Assembly: GCA_019119875.1 (NCBI GenBank)
Contig: DWWG01000217.1
Coordinates: forward strand, 1-64,000
Reading direction: 5' to 3'
Length of the DNA stretch: 64,000 bases
Origin: Candidatus Dietzia intestinigallinarum
Lineage (GTDB): Bacteria > Actinomycetota > Actinomycetes > Mycobacteriales > Mycobacteriaceae
Below, one piece after another: positions 11,685 to 21,847 of this stretch. Below the pieces are notes generated by a model. The model was not told the DNA's origin. It saw only the letters and a program-made list of their open reading frames with translations, and searched no databases. The position numbers and the translations under genes were made by a program. How positions within the stretch are numbered: the first letter of the stretch is position 1; every line of letters begins with the position of its first letter.

Positions 11685-11800
11685 ACCCCCACAGTGTGTA
11701 CGTCCGAGGTGAACGAAAGTCGAATATCGCGAGGACTCGTGTCAAGGTCGGCCGTCGGCTCGCCGGCTGCCCACACGGACCCGCCCGACCGACCGGATCG

Positions 11801-11979
11801 CGCGCCACTCATCTGGACGCCCGGATCCCGCGCCACCAAACGGATCCGATTGGCCGCCCGGTTCGCGCGCGACCCATCTGGCCGCCCGGAGCCCGCGCCA
11901 CTCATTGGGCCGCCGCGGGTCGCGCGCCACCCATCTGGACGCCCGGATCCCGCGCCACACATCTGGCCGCACCCACACC
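11801..11979. repeat. Six degenerate ~28-37 nt direct repeats
   Basis: Units starting at 11801, 11829, 11866, 11894, 11923 and 11951, approx. CGCGCCACYCATCTGGMCGCCCGGATCC; units 11801-11828 and 11923-11950 differ at one base. Confidence 0.75.
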
Positions 11980-12085
11980 TAGCGGACCCGATAGGTGGCG
12001 GAGAATCCGATAGGTGGCGCGGATGGGTGGGGTGTGGACGGGTGGGGGAGCGAACGGGTGGGGCGCGGTCGGGTGGTGCCCCGGG

Positions 12086-13510
12086 TCAGTCCAGGTAGTC
12101 CCGCAGCACCTGCGAACGCGATGGGTGGCGCAGCTTCGACATAGTCTTGGACTCGATCTGGCGGATGCGCTCGCGCGTCACGCCGTAGACCTGGCCGATC
12201 TCGTCGAGGGTGCGGGGCAGTCCGTCGGTGAGCCCGAAGCGCAGACGCACCACGCCGGCCTCGCGCTCGGAGAGCGTGTCGAGAACCGAACGCAGCTGGT
12301 CCTGCAGGAGGGTGAAACTCACCGCATCGACGGCGACCACGGCCTCCGAGTCCTCGATGAAGTCACCCAGCTGCGAGTCGCCCTCGTCGCCGATGGTCTG
12401 GTCGAGGGAGATGGGCTCCCGGGCGTACTGCTGGATCTCCAGCACCTTCTCCGGGGTGATGTCCATCTCCTTGGCGAGCTCCTCCGGGGTGGGCTCGCGG
12501 CCCAGGTCCTGGAGCAGCTCACGCTGGATGCGGCCGAGCTTGTTGATGACCTCGACCATGTGCACCGGGATACGGATGGTGCGGGCCTGGTCGGCCATCG
12601 CGCGGGTGATGGCCTGACGGATCCACCACGTGGCGTAGGTCGAGAACTTGTAGCCCTTCGTGTAGTCGAACTTCTCGACCGCACGGATCAGACCGAGGTT
12701 GCCCTCCTGGATGAGATCAAGGAAAGCCATGCCACGACCGGTGTAGCGCTTGGCCAGCGACACCACGAGGCGGAGGTTCGCCTCAAGGAGGTGATTCTTG
12801 GCGCGGACGCCGTCACGTTCGATCCACTTGTAGTCCCGACGCTGCGCGGTGGTGAGCTTCTCGCCCCGCTCGGCCACCTGCGCCATGTACCAGGTGGAGT
12901 AGAGGCCGGCCTCGATGCGCTTGGCGAGCTCGACCTCCTCCTCGGCGTTGAGGAGCGCGACCTTGCCGATCTGCTTGAGGTAGGCGCGCACGGAGTCCGC
13001 GGAGGCGGTGAGCTCGGCATCCTTTCGGGCCTGCCGCAGAGCTTCCGACTCGTCCTCGTCCCAGACGAAATCCCCGGAGGCCTTGTCCTTGGCGGAGGGC
13101 TCCTCCTTGGTCTCCTCGTCGGCTTCCTCGTCCTCGACATCCTCGACGTCGACCTCGACATCCTCCAGCTCGGAGGTGTCGGGCTCGACCTCGGCGGCCT
13201 CCGTCGACTCGTCGATCTGGTCCTCGTCGACCCCGGGGGTGGCCGCGCCGGCAGCCTTCTTGGCAGCGGTCTTCTTGGCGGCGGTCTTCTTTGCCGCGGT
13301 CTTTTTAGCGGCGGTCTTCTTGGCCGCAGTCTTTTTAGCGGCCGTCTTCTTTGCCGCGGTCTTCTTGGCGGCGGTCTTCTTGGCCGCCGTCTTCTTCGCA
13401 GTGGTCTTCTTGGCGGCGGTCTTCTTGGCGGGGGCTGCGCCCGTGACCTCGGTGCCTGACGGATCGCCGCTCTCTGCGGGATCCGAACTGGTGGTCTTCG
13501 TGGCTGCCAC
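12086..13510 (-). CDS. sigA: Principal RNA polymerase sigma factor SigA/RpoD
   Basis: [65 protein letters not shown]... through [28 protein letters not shown] start at 13510 ([14 protein letters not shown]) favoured over the longer ORF. Confidence 0.95.
   Translation of the reverse strand: MAATKTTSSDPAESGDPSGTEVTGAAPAKKTAAKKTTAKKTAAKKTAAKKTAAKKTAAKKTAAKKTAAKKTAAKKTAAKKTAAKKAAGAATPGVDEDQIDESTEAAEVEPDTSELEDVEVDVEDVEDEEADEETKEEPSAKDKASGDFVWDEDESEALRQARKDAELTASADSVRAYLKQIGKVALLNAEEEVELAKRIEAGLYSTWYMAQVAERGEKLTTAQRRDYKWIERDGVRAKNHLLEANLRLVVSLAKRYTGRGMAFLDLIQEGNLGLIRAVEKFDYTKGYKFSTYATWWIRQAITRAMADQARTIRIPVHMVEVINKLGRIQRELLQDLGREPTPEELAKEMDITPEKVLEIQQYAREPISLDQTIGDEGDSQLGDFIEDSEAVVAVDAVSFTLLQDQLRSVLDTLSEREAGVVRLRFGLTDGLPRTLDEIGQVYGVTRERIRQIESKTMSKLRHPSRSQVLRDYLD
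13250..13435 (-). repeat. 15-bp coding tandem repeat (about 12 units) encoding AAKKT in the SigA N-terminus
   Basis: Repeated (t/g)gcngcggtcttctt units on the + strand; translation [19 protein letters not shown]...AAKKAA. Confidence 0.9.
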
Positions 13511-13689
13511 AAACGCCCCTTCACAACCGGTTGCTGGATAGGAATCGGGGATCGGTGCCGCGTGCTCTGCAGACACTCGAGCCGTCCGCCGTGCGGTACC
13601 GGGCCCGTCCCCGGCCGGTACATGAGTCCGGCCTGCGCCATTGTAACGAGGAACCGGTCCAAGGGTCGCATCCGGCGGGGTTGTGCGGG

Positions 13690-14526
13690 TCAGGTTCCCT
13701 TGACGGACAGCGACTTTCCCAGGCCGTCGACGTCCGCGTGCATCGCGGCGTGGAGGGCTGCGCCGATGATCCCGGCATCGTTGAGGCGCACCGCCGCGCG
13801 AACGGGAGTCCGGTTCTTCAGGAGGGGGAACCACTCGTCAGCGGCTTCACTCACGCCACCTCCCAGTACGAAGGCGCGCGGCCACAGCAGGTCCTCGATC
13901 GCCCGCAGCACGTTGGAGACATGTGGAGTCCATTCGGCGAAGCTCATCTCCTCACGGGAACGCACGGACGCCGAGGCCAGGTGTTCGGTCTCGTCGAAGC
14001 CACGCCCCGCGATGTCCTCGACCATCATGTGACCGAACTCGGTGTTGGGGATCAGTCGGCCGTCCATGAGGAGAGCCGAACCGATGCCGGTGCCGAACGT
14101 GAGCAGGACCACCAGGCCATCGACATCCCCGGCCGCGCCGTAGTGCACCTCGGTCAGGCCGGCCGCGTCGGCATCGTTGAGCATGACCACCGTGCGGCCG
14201 GGCAGGTGACGATCGAACAACTCCACCACGTCGCAGCCGATCCACGAGGAGTCGATGTTGTGGGCGATCCGGGCCACACCTTCGTGGATGACGGTGGGAA
14301 CGGCGACCCCGACGGGGCCGTCCCACTCGAACTCGCCGACCATCTGCCGGATCGTCTCGGCGACCGCGTCGGGGGTGGCGGGCTGCGGGGTCGGGGTGAC
14401 GAGGCGATCGCCGATCAGCTCGCCCTCTCGCAGGTCCACCAGTCCGACCTTGATGTTGGTGCCCCCCACGTCCACCCCCAGGCAGACGGGGGTGGATCCG
14501 GTGGTGTCAGAGCTGGTGTCGGCCAA
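13690..14526 (-). CDS. ppgK: Polyphosphate glucokinase (ROK family)
   Basis: [44 protein letters not shown]; next to sigA as in mycobacteria; start uncertain (TTG ~14526). Confidence 0.85.
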   Translation of the reverse strand: MADTSSDTTGSTPVCLGVDVGGTNIKVGLVDLREGELIGDRLVTPTPQPATPDAVAETIRQMVGEFEWDGPVGVAVPTVIHEGVARIAHNIDSSWIGCDVVELFDRHLPGRTVVMLNDADAAGLTEVHYGAAGDVDGLVVLLTFGTGIGSALLMDGRLIPNTEFGHMMVEDIAGRGFDETEHLASASVRSREEMSFAEWTPHVSNVLRAIEDLLWPRAFVLGGGVSEAADEWFPLLKNRTPVRAAVRLNDAGIIGAALHAAMHADVDGLGKSLSVKGT

Positions 14527-14646
14527 GGTGGGGCTCCCGGGATGCGGCCGCGATTCACGGCGGGGATGGATACGGCCCCGTGGAAGGGGCACGATGGGCG
14601 GTGGTCGTCTGCCCGACAGGGTAGCCGTGGGCAGGCCAGGGCGGGT

Positions 14647-14796
14647 CCCGGTCGCGAGCAGAACCGGGCGAGCCCCGGCCGCGGGTAGAACAGGGCGGGG
14701 CCCGGCCGCGGGTAGAGCAGGGGGGCCGCCAGCGCGAGGCGGTCCAGGGCCACCGACTACACCGGCCAACCCGACGACTACACCGGCCAACCCGAC
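14647..14796. repeat. Short tandem repeats upstream of ppgK/suhB: 27-bp unit x3 and a perfect 21-bp duplication
   Basis: CCCGG(T/C)CGCG... recurs at 14647, 14674, 14701; GACTACACCGGCCAACCCGAC at 14755-14775 and 14776-14796. Confidence 0.75.
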
Positions 14797-14829
14797 GACG
14801 ACGGCAACGGAGACGAGGATGAGGATCGC

Positions 14830-15684
14830 ATGACCGAGGGCACGACATCGGCGAGATCGGAGGAGCGCCGCCCCGAGACCATCGACGGGCTACGGGAGTT
14901 CGCGGACCGGTTGGCGACCGGCGCGGGAGAGGTCGCCCGCGGGATGCTCGCCGAGGTGGCCGACGCCGGCCTGCGGGCACAGTCCAAGAGCACGGTCACC
15001 GACCCGGTCACCGTCATCGACACATCGGTGGAGGACTACCTGCGTCGGGAGATCACCGCCCGACGGCCGGGCGACGGCGTCCTGGGGGAGGAGGGCGGTG
15101 AGGATGCCGGCACCTGCGTGGACAGTCGGGTGCGGTGGGTGGTCGACCCGGTCGACGGAACCGTGAACCTCCTGTATGGCATCCCGTTCACCGCGGTGTC
15201 CGTCGCCGCTGAACTCGACGGCGTCGTCGTCGTCGGCGCCGTTCACAACATCGTCTCCCGCGAGACCTGGACGGCCGCGCGCGGACGGGGAGCCACGCTC
15301 CGCGCACCCGACGGCCGGACCACCGCGCTTCGTGTCTCCGACTGCGACGACCTGTCGCTCGCACTGGTGGGTACCGGCTTCGCCTACGACTCCGCCGTGC
15401 GGGCCCAGCAGGGTCGCGTGGTGGCCGCGTTGCTGCCGCAGGTGCGCGACATCCGGCGATGCGGCTCCGCGGCGCTCGACCTGTGCATGCTCGCCACCGG
15501 CCGTCTGGACGCCTACTACGAGCAGTGCCTGAAGCCCTGGGACCACGCGGCCGGGGCCCTCATCGCCGCAGAGGCCGGAGCCGAGGTGACCACCTCGGAC
15601 GACGACGCCGTCCCGACCGTCGCGGCGGCACCCGGGGTGTCCGCGCAGTTTCTGGAGGTCCTGCGCGCCTGTGGTGCGTTCTAG
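14830..15684 (+). CDS. Inositol monophosphatase family protein (SuhB-like)
   Basis: GEEGGEDAGTCVDSRVRWVVDPVDGTVNLLYGIPF and YYEQCLKPWDHAAGALIAAEAGA motifs. Confidence 0.9.
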   Translation: MTEGTTSARSEERRPETIDGLREFADRLATGAGEVARGMLAEVADAGLRAQSKSTVTDPVTVIDTSVEDYLRREITARRPGDGVLGEEGGEDAGTCVDSRVRWVVDPVDGTVNLLYGIPFTAVSVAAELDGVVVVGAVHNIVSRETWTAARGRGATLRAPDGRTTALRVSDCDDLSLALVGTGFAYDSAVRAQQGRVVAALLPQVRDIRRCGSAALDLCMLATGRLDAYYEQCLKPWDHAAGALIAAEAGAEVTTSDDDAVPTVAAAPGVSAQFLEVLRACGAF

Positions 15685-16319
15685 CAGCTGACGGCCCGGG
15701 CGGCGTCGAGCTCGGAGGAGATCGGCTGACGCCCCACCTTCAGTTCGTCGAGCGCCCCGACCGACGCCACCGAATCCGACAGGCGGGCGAACGTGGTCCC
15801 CAGGACGAGATCCACCGAGTCATCGCCCCGCCCGTCAGACACCAGCTGCATACAGGGGGCCGCCAGGGAGAGGGAGCGGGCGCCGGCCTCACCCGCCTCG
15901 CCGTACCGGATCTGGCCGTGGCACTCGAGCGCCTGACCGTAGATCGGGTCATTGCCCGTCGCATCGGCACCCGCCGACTGGAATCCCATCTCGGCCAACT
16001 CAGCGGCCACGGCACCCGCCTGACCGCTCTGCCCGTTGGCGTTGAGCACCCGGATGCGTGTGGAATCGAGGACCGCGGGCTCCACCCGGTCGAGCGCACC
16101 GACCGGCTGCGCCTCCAGACCGGCCTCCTCGGCCACGGCGGGGATCGGACAGGCCACAGCCTGGGTCGCGGCGTCATCGCCGCGCAGGGCCACTGCCCAC
16201 ACGAGGCCACCGAGCACCACCGCGGCGACCACGAAAACGGTGTACGGAGTGCGGAGGAGAGTCATCCCCCGGGCGGGGGTCGGGCTCGGGGTGGTCCGGG
16301 TGCTGAGGTGGGCGACCAT
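15681..16319 (-). CDS. LytR C-terminal domain protein, Cei-like envelope integrity protein
   Basis: Single N-terminal TM then VLDSTRIRVLNANGQSGQAGAVAAELAEMGF; positional match to cei between suhB and DUF4193. Confidence 0.8.
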   Translation of the reverse strand: MVAHLSTRTTPSPTPARGMTLLRTPYTVFVVAAVVLGGLVWAVALRGDDAATQAVACPIPAVAEEAGLEAQPVGALDRVEPAVLDSTRIRVLNANGQSGQAGAVAAELAEMGFQSAGADATGNDPIYGQALECHGQIRYGEAGEAGARSLSLAAPCMQLVSDGRGDDSVDLVLGTTFARLSDSVASVGALDELKVGRQPISSELDAARAVSC

Positions 16320-16523
16320 CAGTGGCCTTCCTGCAGGTGAGCGACGCAAGGGCCCTGATCGGCCCTCCGGCAACACTGTAAACGTTCGGCCGACGTCAGG
16401 GGCACCGGGACACGGGCCGGTTCGGCGGATGAAAATCCGATGGGATTCCGTTACTATGCGTGCGCCGGTCGGACCACGACCGATGCGCGAACCCTCGACT
16501 CGGACCCCGCAGAAAAGAGACTC

Positions 16524-16826
16524 ATGGCAACCGACTACGACGCACCCCGCCGGACAGAGGCGGACGAGCTCGCCGGCGATTCGCTGGAGGAGCTCAAGGC
16601 CCGACGTGCCGAGGGTGCCACCGGCGAGGTCGACGTGGATGAGGCCGACACCGCCGAATCCTATGAACTCCCGGGCGCCGACCTGTCCGGTGAGGAACTG
16701 ACGGTGCGTGTGGTGCCGGAGCAGGACAACGAGTTCACCTGCGGCGAGTGCTTCCTGGTCCACCACCGCAGCCGCCTGGCAGAGGAGCGGGACGGGCTTC
16801 AGATCTGCGTGGACTGCGCCGGCTGA
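16524..16826 (+). CDS. DUF4193 family protein
   Basis: MATDYDAPRRTEADELAGDSLEELKARR...NEFTCGECFLVHHRSRLA...ICVDCAG. Confidence 0.9.
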   Translation: MATDYDAPRRTEADELAGDSLEELKARRAEGATGEVDVDEADTAESYELPGADLSGEELTVRVVPEQDNEFTCGECFLVHHRSRLAEERDGLQICVDCAG

Positions 16827-16888
16827 TCACCGCGGGGCCGGCCGGCTCCACGGTCTGGCGCCCGTCCTCCCGAGACCGGGGTCGGGCG

Positions 16889-17395
16889 TCAGCAGTAGTG
16901 GTTGTCCGGCAGCGCGGCCGCGAGCCCCTCGGGATCACGCGTGCTGATCAGCCAGTACGGCGTCGGGTCCATAGGGTCGTCGAGCACGACGATCACCATC
17001 GTGGGGATGTACCCGCGATGTACCACGAAGGCCTCCGGATCCAACTGGCGGCCCATGGCGGCCTGCTTGGCGGTCGCGGGAACCACGGCGGTTCTCGAGA
17101 TGGCGTCGAACGGCAAGCGGGCCCGGCCCGCGTAGAGCGTGCCTCCGCCCTGCCCGTCCGATTCGACCTCGATCTTCTCGCGGCTCACGGTCACGAACAG
17201 CCACGCGAGCAACGCCGGGACCACCACGATGAGCAGCCACATCCACCACCGTGCCCCGAGCGTCGCGGCCGCCACCACTGCGACGACGGTGATCACCGCG
17301 AGGGCGATCCACCACCACACGGGGACCCGGAGGGTCTCCGAGTGAACCGGACGAGGAGCACGATCGCTGGGCGGGCGGAGATCTTCTTCGGTCAC
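16889..17395 (-). CDS. DUF3093 membrane protein
   Basis: VWWWIALAVITVVAVVAAATLGARWWMWLLIVVVPALLAWLFVTVSREKIEV...DDPMDPTPYWLISTRDPEGLAAAL. Confidence 0.85.
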   Translation of the reverse strand: MTEEDLRPPSDRAPRPVHSETLRVPVWWWIALAVITVVAVVAAATLGARWWMWLLIVVVPALLAWLFVTVSREKIEVESDGQGGGTLYAGRARLPFDAISRTAVVPATAKQAAMGRQLDPEAFVVHRGYIPTMVIVVLDDPMDPTPYWLISTRDPEGLAAALPDNHYC

Positions 17396-17448
17396 GGGAA
17401 CAAGACTAACTACTATTCGGGTCGGACCCCGTAGGAGGGCATCTCGCC

Positions 17449-17928
17449 ATGAACGACACCGATCACTCGAACGGGCGGCACCCCGTACTGCGCCTCCGGC
17501 GGCTGGACCCGGATCTCCCGCTCCCGGTACGCGCACACCCGACCGATGCGGGAGTGGATCTGTACGCCGCGCACGACTGCGAACTGGCCCCCGGCCACCG
17601 GGACCTCGTGGGAACCGGCGTGGCGATCGCCCTGCCGGCCGGCTACGTGGGACTCGTTCACCCGCGTTCCGGACTCGCCGCCCGCGCGGGCCTGTCGATC
17701 GTCAACGCGCCGGGAACCATCGACGCCGGATACCGGGGCGAGATCAAGGTGAATCTCATCAACCTGGACCCCACGGAACCGGTACTTATCACCCGGGGAG
17801 ACAGGATCGCCCAGTTGATCATCCAGCAGGTCGAACTGCTGGACGTCGTGGAGGTCGACGCCCTCGATGTGACCGACCGCGGAGACGGCGGCCACGGATC
17901 CACCGGTGGCCACGCACGACTGGCCTGA
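17449..17928 (+). CDS. dut: Deoxyuridine 5'-triphosphate nucleotidohydrolase
   Basis: [61 protein letters not shown] motifs. Confidence 0.96.
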   Translation: MNDTDHSNGRHPVLRLRRLDPDLPLPVRAHPTDAGVDLYAAHDCELAPGHRDLVGTGVAIALPAGYVGLVHPRSGLAARAGLSIVNAPGTIDAGYRGEIKVNLINLDPTEPVLITRGDRIAQLIIQQVELLDVVEVDALDVTDRGDGGHGSTGGHARLA

Positions 17929-18008
17929 ACCTGTGGCACGGACGTTGGGTAGCGTCGACAGAGAGGGTCCTGTTCGGGGCCGAGCTGCACGGGGAGAGGA
18001 TTTCCACC

Positions 18009-18887
18009 ATGTTCGGACGTAAGAAGCCGGTGACCGGTGGCCGCAGTGCCGCCGCAGCGGACGCGACCGCCTCCTCCGCCCCGCCTGCTGACGGCCCCGC
18101 AGCCACCGAAGGGCCTCACGACCGTTCGGCGATCGGCGACGTCCGCCAGTACTACACAGGACTCGGCTACGGACACATCGACCTCGGATCACTGGTGATC
18201 GGGGTCCCGAAGGGAAGAGACCTCAACGTCGCGCTCGACCCCAACGGTCAGCCGGAGTTCCACGTCGTCACCCAGGTCTCGCGGGTGATCCCGCGCGCGT
18301 TCGCGGCGCCCAAGTCCGGCGGACAGTGGCGCGCGATGGTCACCGACATGCGTGAGCAGCTCGAGAAGCAGGGCGCCGACGTCTCCGTCGTCGACGGACC
18401 ATGGGGTCGTGAGCTGGTGGCCGAGATGCCCGGTGCGGTGTTCCGTGCCGTGGGTGTGGACGGCAACCGCTGGACCGCCGAGGTGCGCATCATGGCGACC
18501 CCCGAACTCGCCGAGCAGGCGGCGGAAGAGGGCCGGGAGGTCTTCCGGCACCTGATGATCAACAGGGGCGACGGTCCGATGCCGGCCAGGGAGCAGCTCG
18601 CGCTGACCATCCCTGACGAGATCCAGGCCGCTCTGAACCAGGCTCGCACGCAACTGGCCGCCCAGCAGCAGGCGCAGGCCGCCCAACAGCAGGCCCAGGC
18701 GTTCCAGCAACAGATGGCGGCCGGTGGGGCCGGGCAGCAGGCCGGGCAGCCGTCCGGGCAGCAGGCCGGGCAGCCGTCCGGGCAGGCACCCGCGGGTGGC
18801 GCCCCGGCGCCGGCCAGCACGCCTACGACTCCGCCCCGTCGCGACGGAAGCGCCATGGACCGGCTACGCGGTTCCGACGACCTGTGA
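18009..18887 (+). CDS. DUF3710 domain protein with Q/A/G-rich repetitive C-terminus
   Basis: Conserved position after dut; C-terminal 24-bp duplication encoding GQQAGQPS at 18731-18778. Confidence 0.8.
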   Translation: MFGRKKPVTGGRSAAAADATASSAPPADGPAATEGPHDRSAIGDVRQYYTGLGYGHIDLGSLVIGVPKGRDLNVALDPNGQPEFHVVTQVSRVIPRAFAAPKSGGQWRAMVTDMREQLEKQGADVSVVDGPWGRELVAEMPGAVFRAVGVDGNRWTAEVRIMATPELAEQAAEEGREVFRHLMINRGDGPMPAREQLALTIPDEIQAALNQARTQLAAQQQAQAAQQQAQAFQQQMAAGGAGQQAGQPSGQQAGQPSGQAPAGGAPAPASTPTTPPRRDGSAMDRLRGSDDL

Positions 18888-18912
18888 CCCGACCGGTGTT
18901 GACGAGAAGCTG

Positions 18913-19323
18913 ATGTCCTCGCTGGCCCGGGTCCTGCGCCGCATCTCGGCACGACTGACCGAGCCCGTCGACGTCCTCGACGCGGCCGAGCTCGCGGGGC
19001 GGGTCCACGGATCCGGTTCATCCCGAGTGATCGACGTGAACCGAGGGGACCGGGCCACACTCACCGGCAGAATCCGCGCCGTCTCCACAGGCGGCGGAGA
19101 GGATCACCTCGGGGTCACCGCCGAGGTGTTCGACGGGACCGGTGGGATCGAGGTCTGCTGGCTGGGGCGGCGCACGATCTCCGGGATCGACACCGGCAGG
19201 TATATCCGTGTCACCGGTCGCGTCGGCGAGCGAGCCGGCCGCAAGATCATGTTCAACCCGCGGTATGAGCTGCTCGCAGGTCAACCGCGCCGCACCCTGG
19301 AGGAAACTGATGAGCGAGCCTGA
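18913..19323 (+). CDS. OB-fold nucleic-acid-binding domain protein
   Basis: RATLTGRIRAVS...VTAEVFDGTGGIEVCWLGRRTISGIDTGRYIRVTGRVGERAGRKIMFNPRYELL. Confidence 0.82.
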   Translation: MSSLARVLRRISARLTEPVDVLDAAELAGRVHGSGSSRVIDVNRGDRATLTGRIRAVSTGGGEDHLGVTAEVFDGTGGIEVCWLGRRTISGIDTGRYIRVTGRVGERAGRKIMFNPRYELLAGQPRRTLEETDERA

Positions 19324-20104
19324 CCGGGCCACGGGCCGCGCACCCGGCCGACGATCGGCCTTCGCGGATCCGGACGCCTCGCTGATCGACCAGATGGGCG
19401 GTATACGCGGGCTGGTCTTCTCCTCGATTCCCATCCTCGCGTTTGTCCCCATAAATGCGCTCTGGGGGCTCACGGCGGCGATCTGGTCGGCGCTGGGCGT
19501 CGCGGTGGCGATGCTGGCATGGTCGCTCGTGCGCCGCGACAATCCGCAACCGGCGATCTCCGGGTTCATCGGCGTCGCGATCTGCGTGTTCATCGCCTGG
19601 CGCACCGGGAGTGCGAAGGGCTATTTCCTGTACGGGATCATCACCCAGGCCGTCTACGGTGGCGTCTTCATGATCTCCGCGCTGATCCGCTGGCCACTGG
19701 TCGGCGTGATCTGGGGTTTCCTGGACGGCCGGGGGCTGTCCTGGCGGACAAACCAGAAGGCGAGACGCTGGTACGCCGTGGCCACCTGGGTCTGGGCAGG
19801 GCTCTTCGCCATCCGCGCGGTGCTCCAGTACGTCCTGTACCTCAACGACGAGGTGAACTGGCTCGGAGCCGCCCGGATCGGGATGGGGTGGCCGCTGGCG
19901 CTGGCGGCCTTTGTCGTCACGGTGTGGGCGGTGCACCGGGCCATGACCCATGAGGCCCCGGCCGAGGGGGAGGAGGCCGAGGATCCGCCCGTGGACGACC
20001 CGTCGGTGCACGACCCGGACAGCCCTGCCGCCGCGACCACCGGCGACGGCGGTGAGGAGCACGCGGACAGTTCGGAACCGGGCGGGGCGATCGACGAGCG
20101 GTAG
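19310..20104 (+). CDS. DUF3159 membrane protein
   Basis: MGGIRGLVFSSIPILAFVPINALWGL..., multiple TM segments; overlaps the OB-fold gene. Confidence 0.85.
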   Translation: MSEPDRATGRAPGRRSAFADPDASLIDQMGGIRGLVFSSIPILAFVPINALWGLTAAIWSALGVAVAMLAWSLVRRDNPQPAISGFIGVAICVFIAWRTGSAKGYFLYGIITQAVYGGVFMISALIRWPLVGVIWGFLDGRGLSWRTNQKARRWYAVATWVWAGLFAIRAVLQYVLYLNDEVNWLGAARIGMGWPLALAAFVVTVWAVHRAMTHEAPAEGEEAEDPPVDDPSVHDPDSPAAATTGDGGEEHADSSEPGGAIDER

Positions 20105-20192
20105 CAGCGGCCCCCTGAGAGAGGTCGCGGTCGAGTCGGGTCGCAACGACTCGTGTGGGTCCGGTGAGATGCAGGCCGCGTATCCCGCGAAC

Positions 20193-20226
20193 AAGGGCCC
20201 CGGCGACCGGAGTCGCCGGGGCCCTT
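20193..20226. terminator. Bidirectional hairpin terminator
   Basis: Perfect 15-bp inverted repeat AAGGGCCCCGGCGAC / GTCGCCGGGGCCCTT with 4-nt loop, between convergent genes. Confidence 0.8.
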
Positions 20227-20263
20227 GCGCCACCACGCGGCGGCGTCGAGCACGTTGGTGTGA

Positions 20264-21139
20264 TCAGACTCCGCTGGTTGCCGCCCGAGAGAAGTCGCTC
20301 GGGCCTGTGATGGCGCGGTAGGCGACCATCGAGGCCAGCGTCGCGATGGGCATCGCGACGAGCAGGCCGACGACCAGTGCGACGAAGCCGGCGATGATGA
20401 TCAGGACGTTCAGTACCGCCAGCAGAAACAGGTTTCCGCCGTCGGTTTTGATCGCGTTGAAACTCGACTTGATGGCGTCCGTCGCGGTCATGTTGCGGTC
20501 AACGACGAAGTTGAACGTCCAGTACGTGAAGAACCCGATGACCAGCCCCGGGATGATGAGCAGGATGGTGCCGATCGCCACGGCGATGCCGACGATGATC
20601 CCCGCGACCACGAACCAACCGAAGTTGTGCAGTTTGAAGAAGTCTCCGATCTCCGGCTTATGGCCGTCGACCTCGAGGAGGGCACCGCGGACGATGAACG
20701 CCTGGAACACGAAGCCGACGATCAGCGACAGTAGCGTGCCGAGGGTTGCGACACCGGGCGAGTCGGAGTTGGAGATCAAGCTCACGATGACGTTGACGAC
20801 ACCGAGAGCCAGCGTGAACAGGACCCAGGGGAGGGGGTTGTTCTTGAAGAGCTGCCACGCCGTGCTCACGGCGTCCGTCGCGGAGATCGGCCCGGTGGCC
20901 ACGACGCCGCCCGCCGCTCCCTGTTGCGTGTAGCCCGCACCGTACCCGGCCGCACTGTACTGGTGCCCGTAGCCCGACTGATCGTAGCCCTGGCCGGGAT
21001 ACGGGTCCTGGCCGTAACCCTGGCCCGGGTAGGGCTCCTGGCCGTACCCGCCTGGCTGCTGGTTCCAGTCGGGCTGCCCCGAGCCGTCGCCGTACGGGTT
21101 GTGTGAACCATCCCCGGGCGGGGTTCCTCCGGTGGTCAT
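20264..21139 (-). CDS. Multi-pass membrane protein with Gly/Tyr/Pro/Gln-rich N-terminus
   Basis: N-terminal GQGYGQDPYPGQGYDQSGYG low-complexity region followed by about 5 TM helices and NPLPWVLFTLALG. Confidence 0.75.
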   Translation of the reverse strand: MTTGGTPPGDGSHNPYGDGSGQPDWNQQPGGYGQEPYPGQGYGQDPYPGQGYDQSGYGHQYSAAGYGAGYTQQGAAGGVVATGPISATDAVSTAWQLFKNNPLPWVLFTLALGVVNVIVSLISNSDSPGVATLGTLLSLIVGFVFQAFIVRGALLEVDGHKPEIGDFFKLHNFGWFVVAGIIVGIAVAIGTILLIIPGLVIGFFTYWTFNFVVDRNMTATDAIKSSFNAIKTDGGNLFLLAVLNVLIIIAGFVALVVGLLVAMPIATLASMVAYRAITGPSDFSRAATSGV

Positions 21140-21268
21140 GTCGTCTCCGTTCCGTTCGAGCCGCCGCGGAACGGTTCCGCAGCCTCATCGTCGAACCTAG
21201 TACCGGGAGAGGCGAATCGGGCGGCGCAACCCGCTGTGGGGCGTCAACCCGTACGTGAGGAGACGCGA

Positions 21269-21298
21269 GAACCCCGCTGACTCACGTCAGCGGGGTTC
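21269..21298. terminator. Terminator after the ahpC-ahpD operon
   Basis: 13-bp perfect hairpin GAACCCCGCTGAC / GTCAGCGGGGTTC, 4-nt loop. Confidence 0.75.
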
Positions 21299-21322
21299 CG
21301 GCGAAATACTGCGGTGACGGGC

Positions 21323-21847
21323 TCAGACGTTGGCGTCGATCTCGACGGCCTGGGCGACACCGCTGATGGTGGCGGCGACCTTGACGGCCTCCCACGCCTG
21401 CTCCTTGGTGACGCCCTCCTTGCGGATGACATCGTCGTGAGCGGCGGTGCAGTTTCCGCACCCGTTGACGGTGGAGACGGCCATCGACCACAGCTCGAAG
21501 TCGGCCTTCTCCACGCCGGGGTTGGCGATGATGTTCATGCGCAGGCCCATGCGGACCTGGGTGTAGTCGTTACCCAGGAATTCCTTGGCTCGGTACGCCA
21601 CGTTGTTCATCGCCATGATCGAGGCGGCGCCGAGTGCGGCGTTGAATGCCTCATCCGACAGGTGCTCGCGGGCCTCGTCGGCGATCTCCGACAACACGGT
21701 GGCCGAGCGGGTCGCGGCGGCGGTCGCGAGGAAGGTGCCCCACAACTGCTGCTCCGAGAGCTCGGTGGAGCGGGCGAGCGAGCTGAGGTTCAGCTTGAGA
21801 TCCTTCGCGAACTCCGGAAGGCCGGACTTCAGGTTCTCGATGCTCAC
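21323..21847 (-). CDS. ahpD: Alkyl hydroperoxide reductase AhpD
   Basis: GNCTAAHD redox motif and [13 protein letters not shown]; adjacent to ahpC. Confidence 0.94.
   Translation of the reverse strand: MSIENLKSGLPEFAKDLKLNLSSLARSTELSEQQLWGTFLATAAATRSATVLSEIADEAREHLSDEAFNAALGAASIMAMNNVAYRAKEFLGNDYTQVRMGLRMNIIANPGVEKADFELWSMAVSTVNGCGNCTAAHDDVIRKEGVTKEQAWEAVKVAATISGVAQAVEIDANV

Noticed and set aside
11801-11979. Possible CRISPR array
   Set aside because: Units are contiguous and degenerate with no unique spacers of constant length and no cas genes
13250-13435. Possible CRISPR or minisatellite array
   Set aside because: Explained as in-frame coding repeat AAKKT within sigA
12014-13459. 481-aa plus-strand ORF opposite sigA
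   Set aside because: Antisense of a certain sigA gene; Leu/Gly repeats are the mirror of the AAKKT coding repeat
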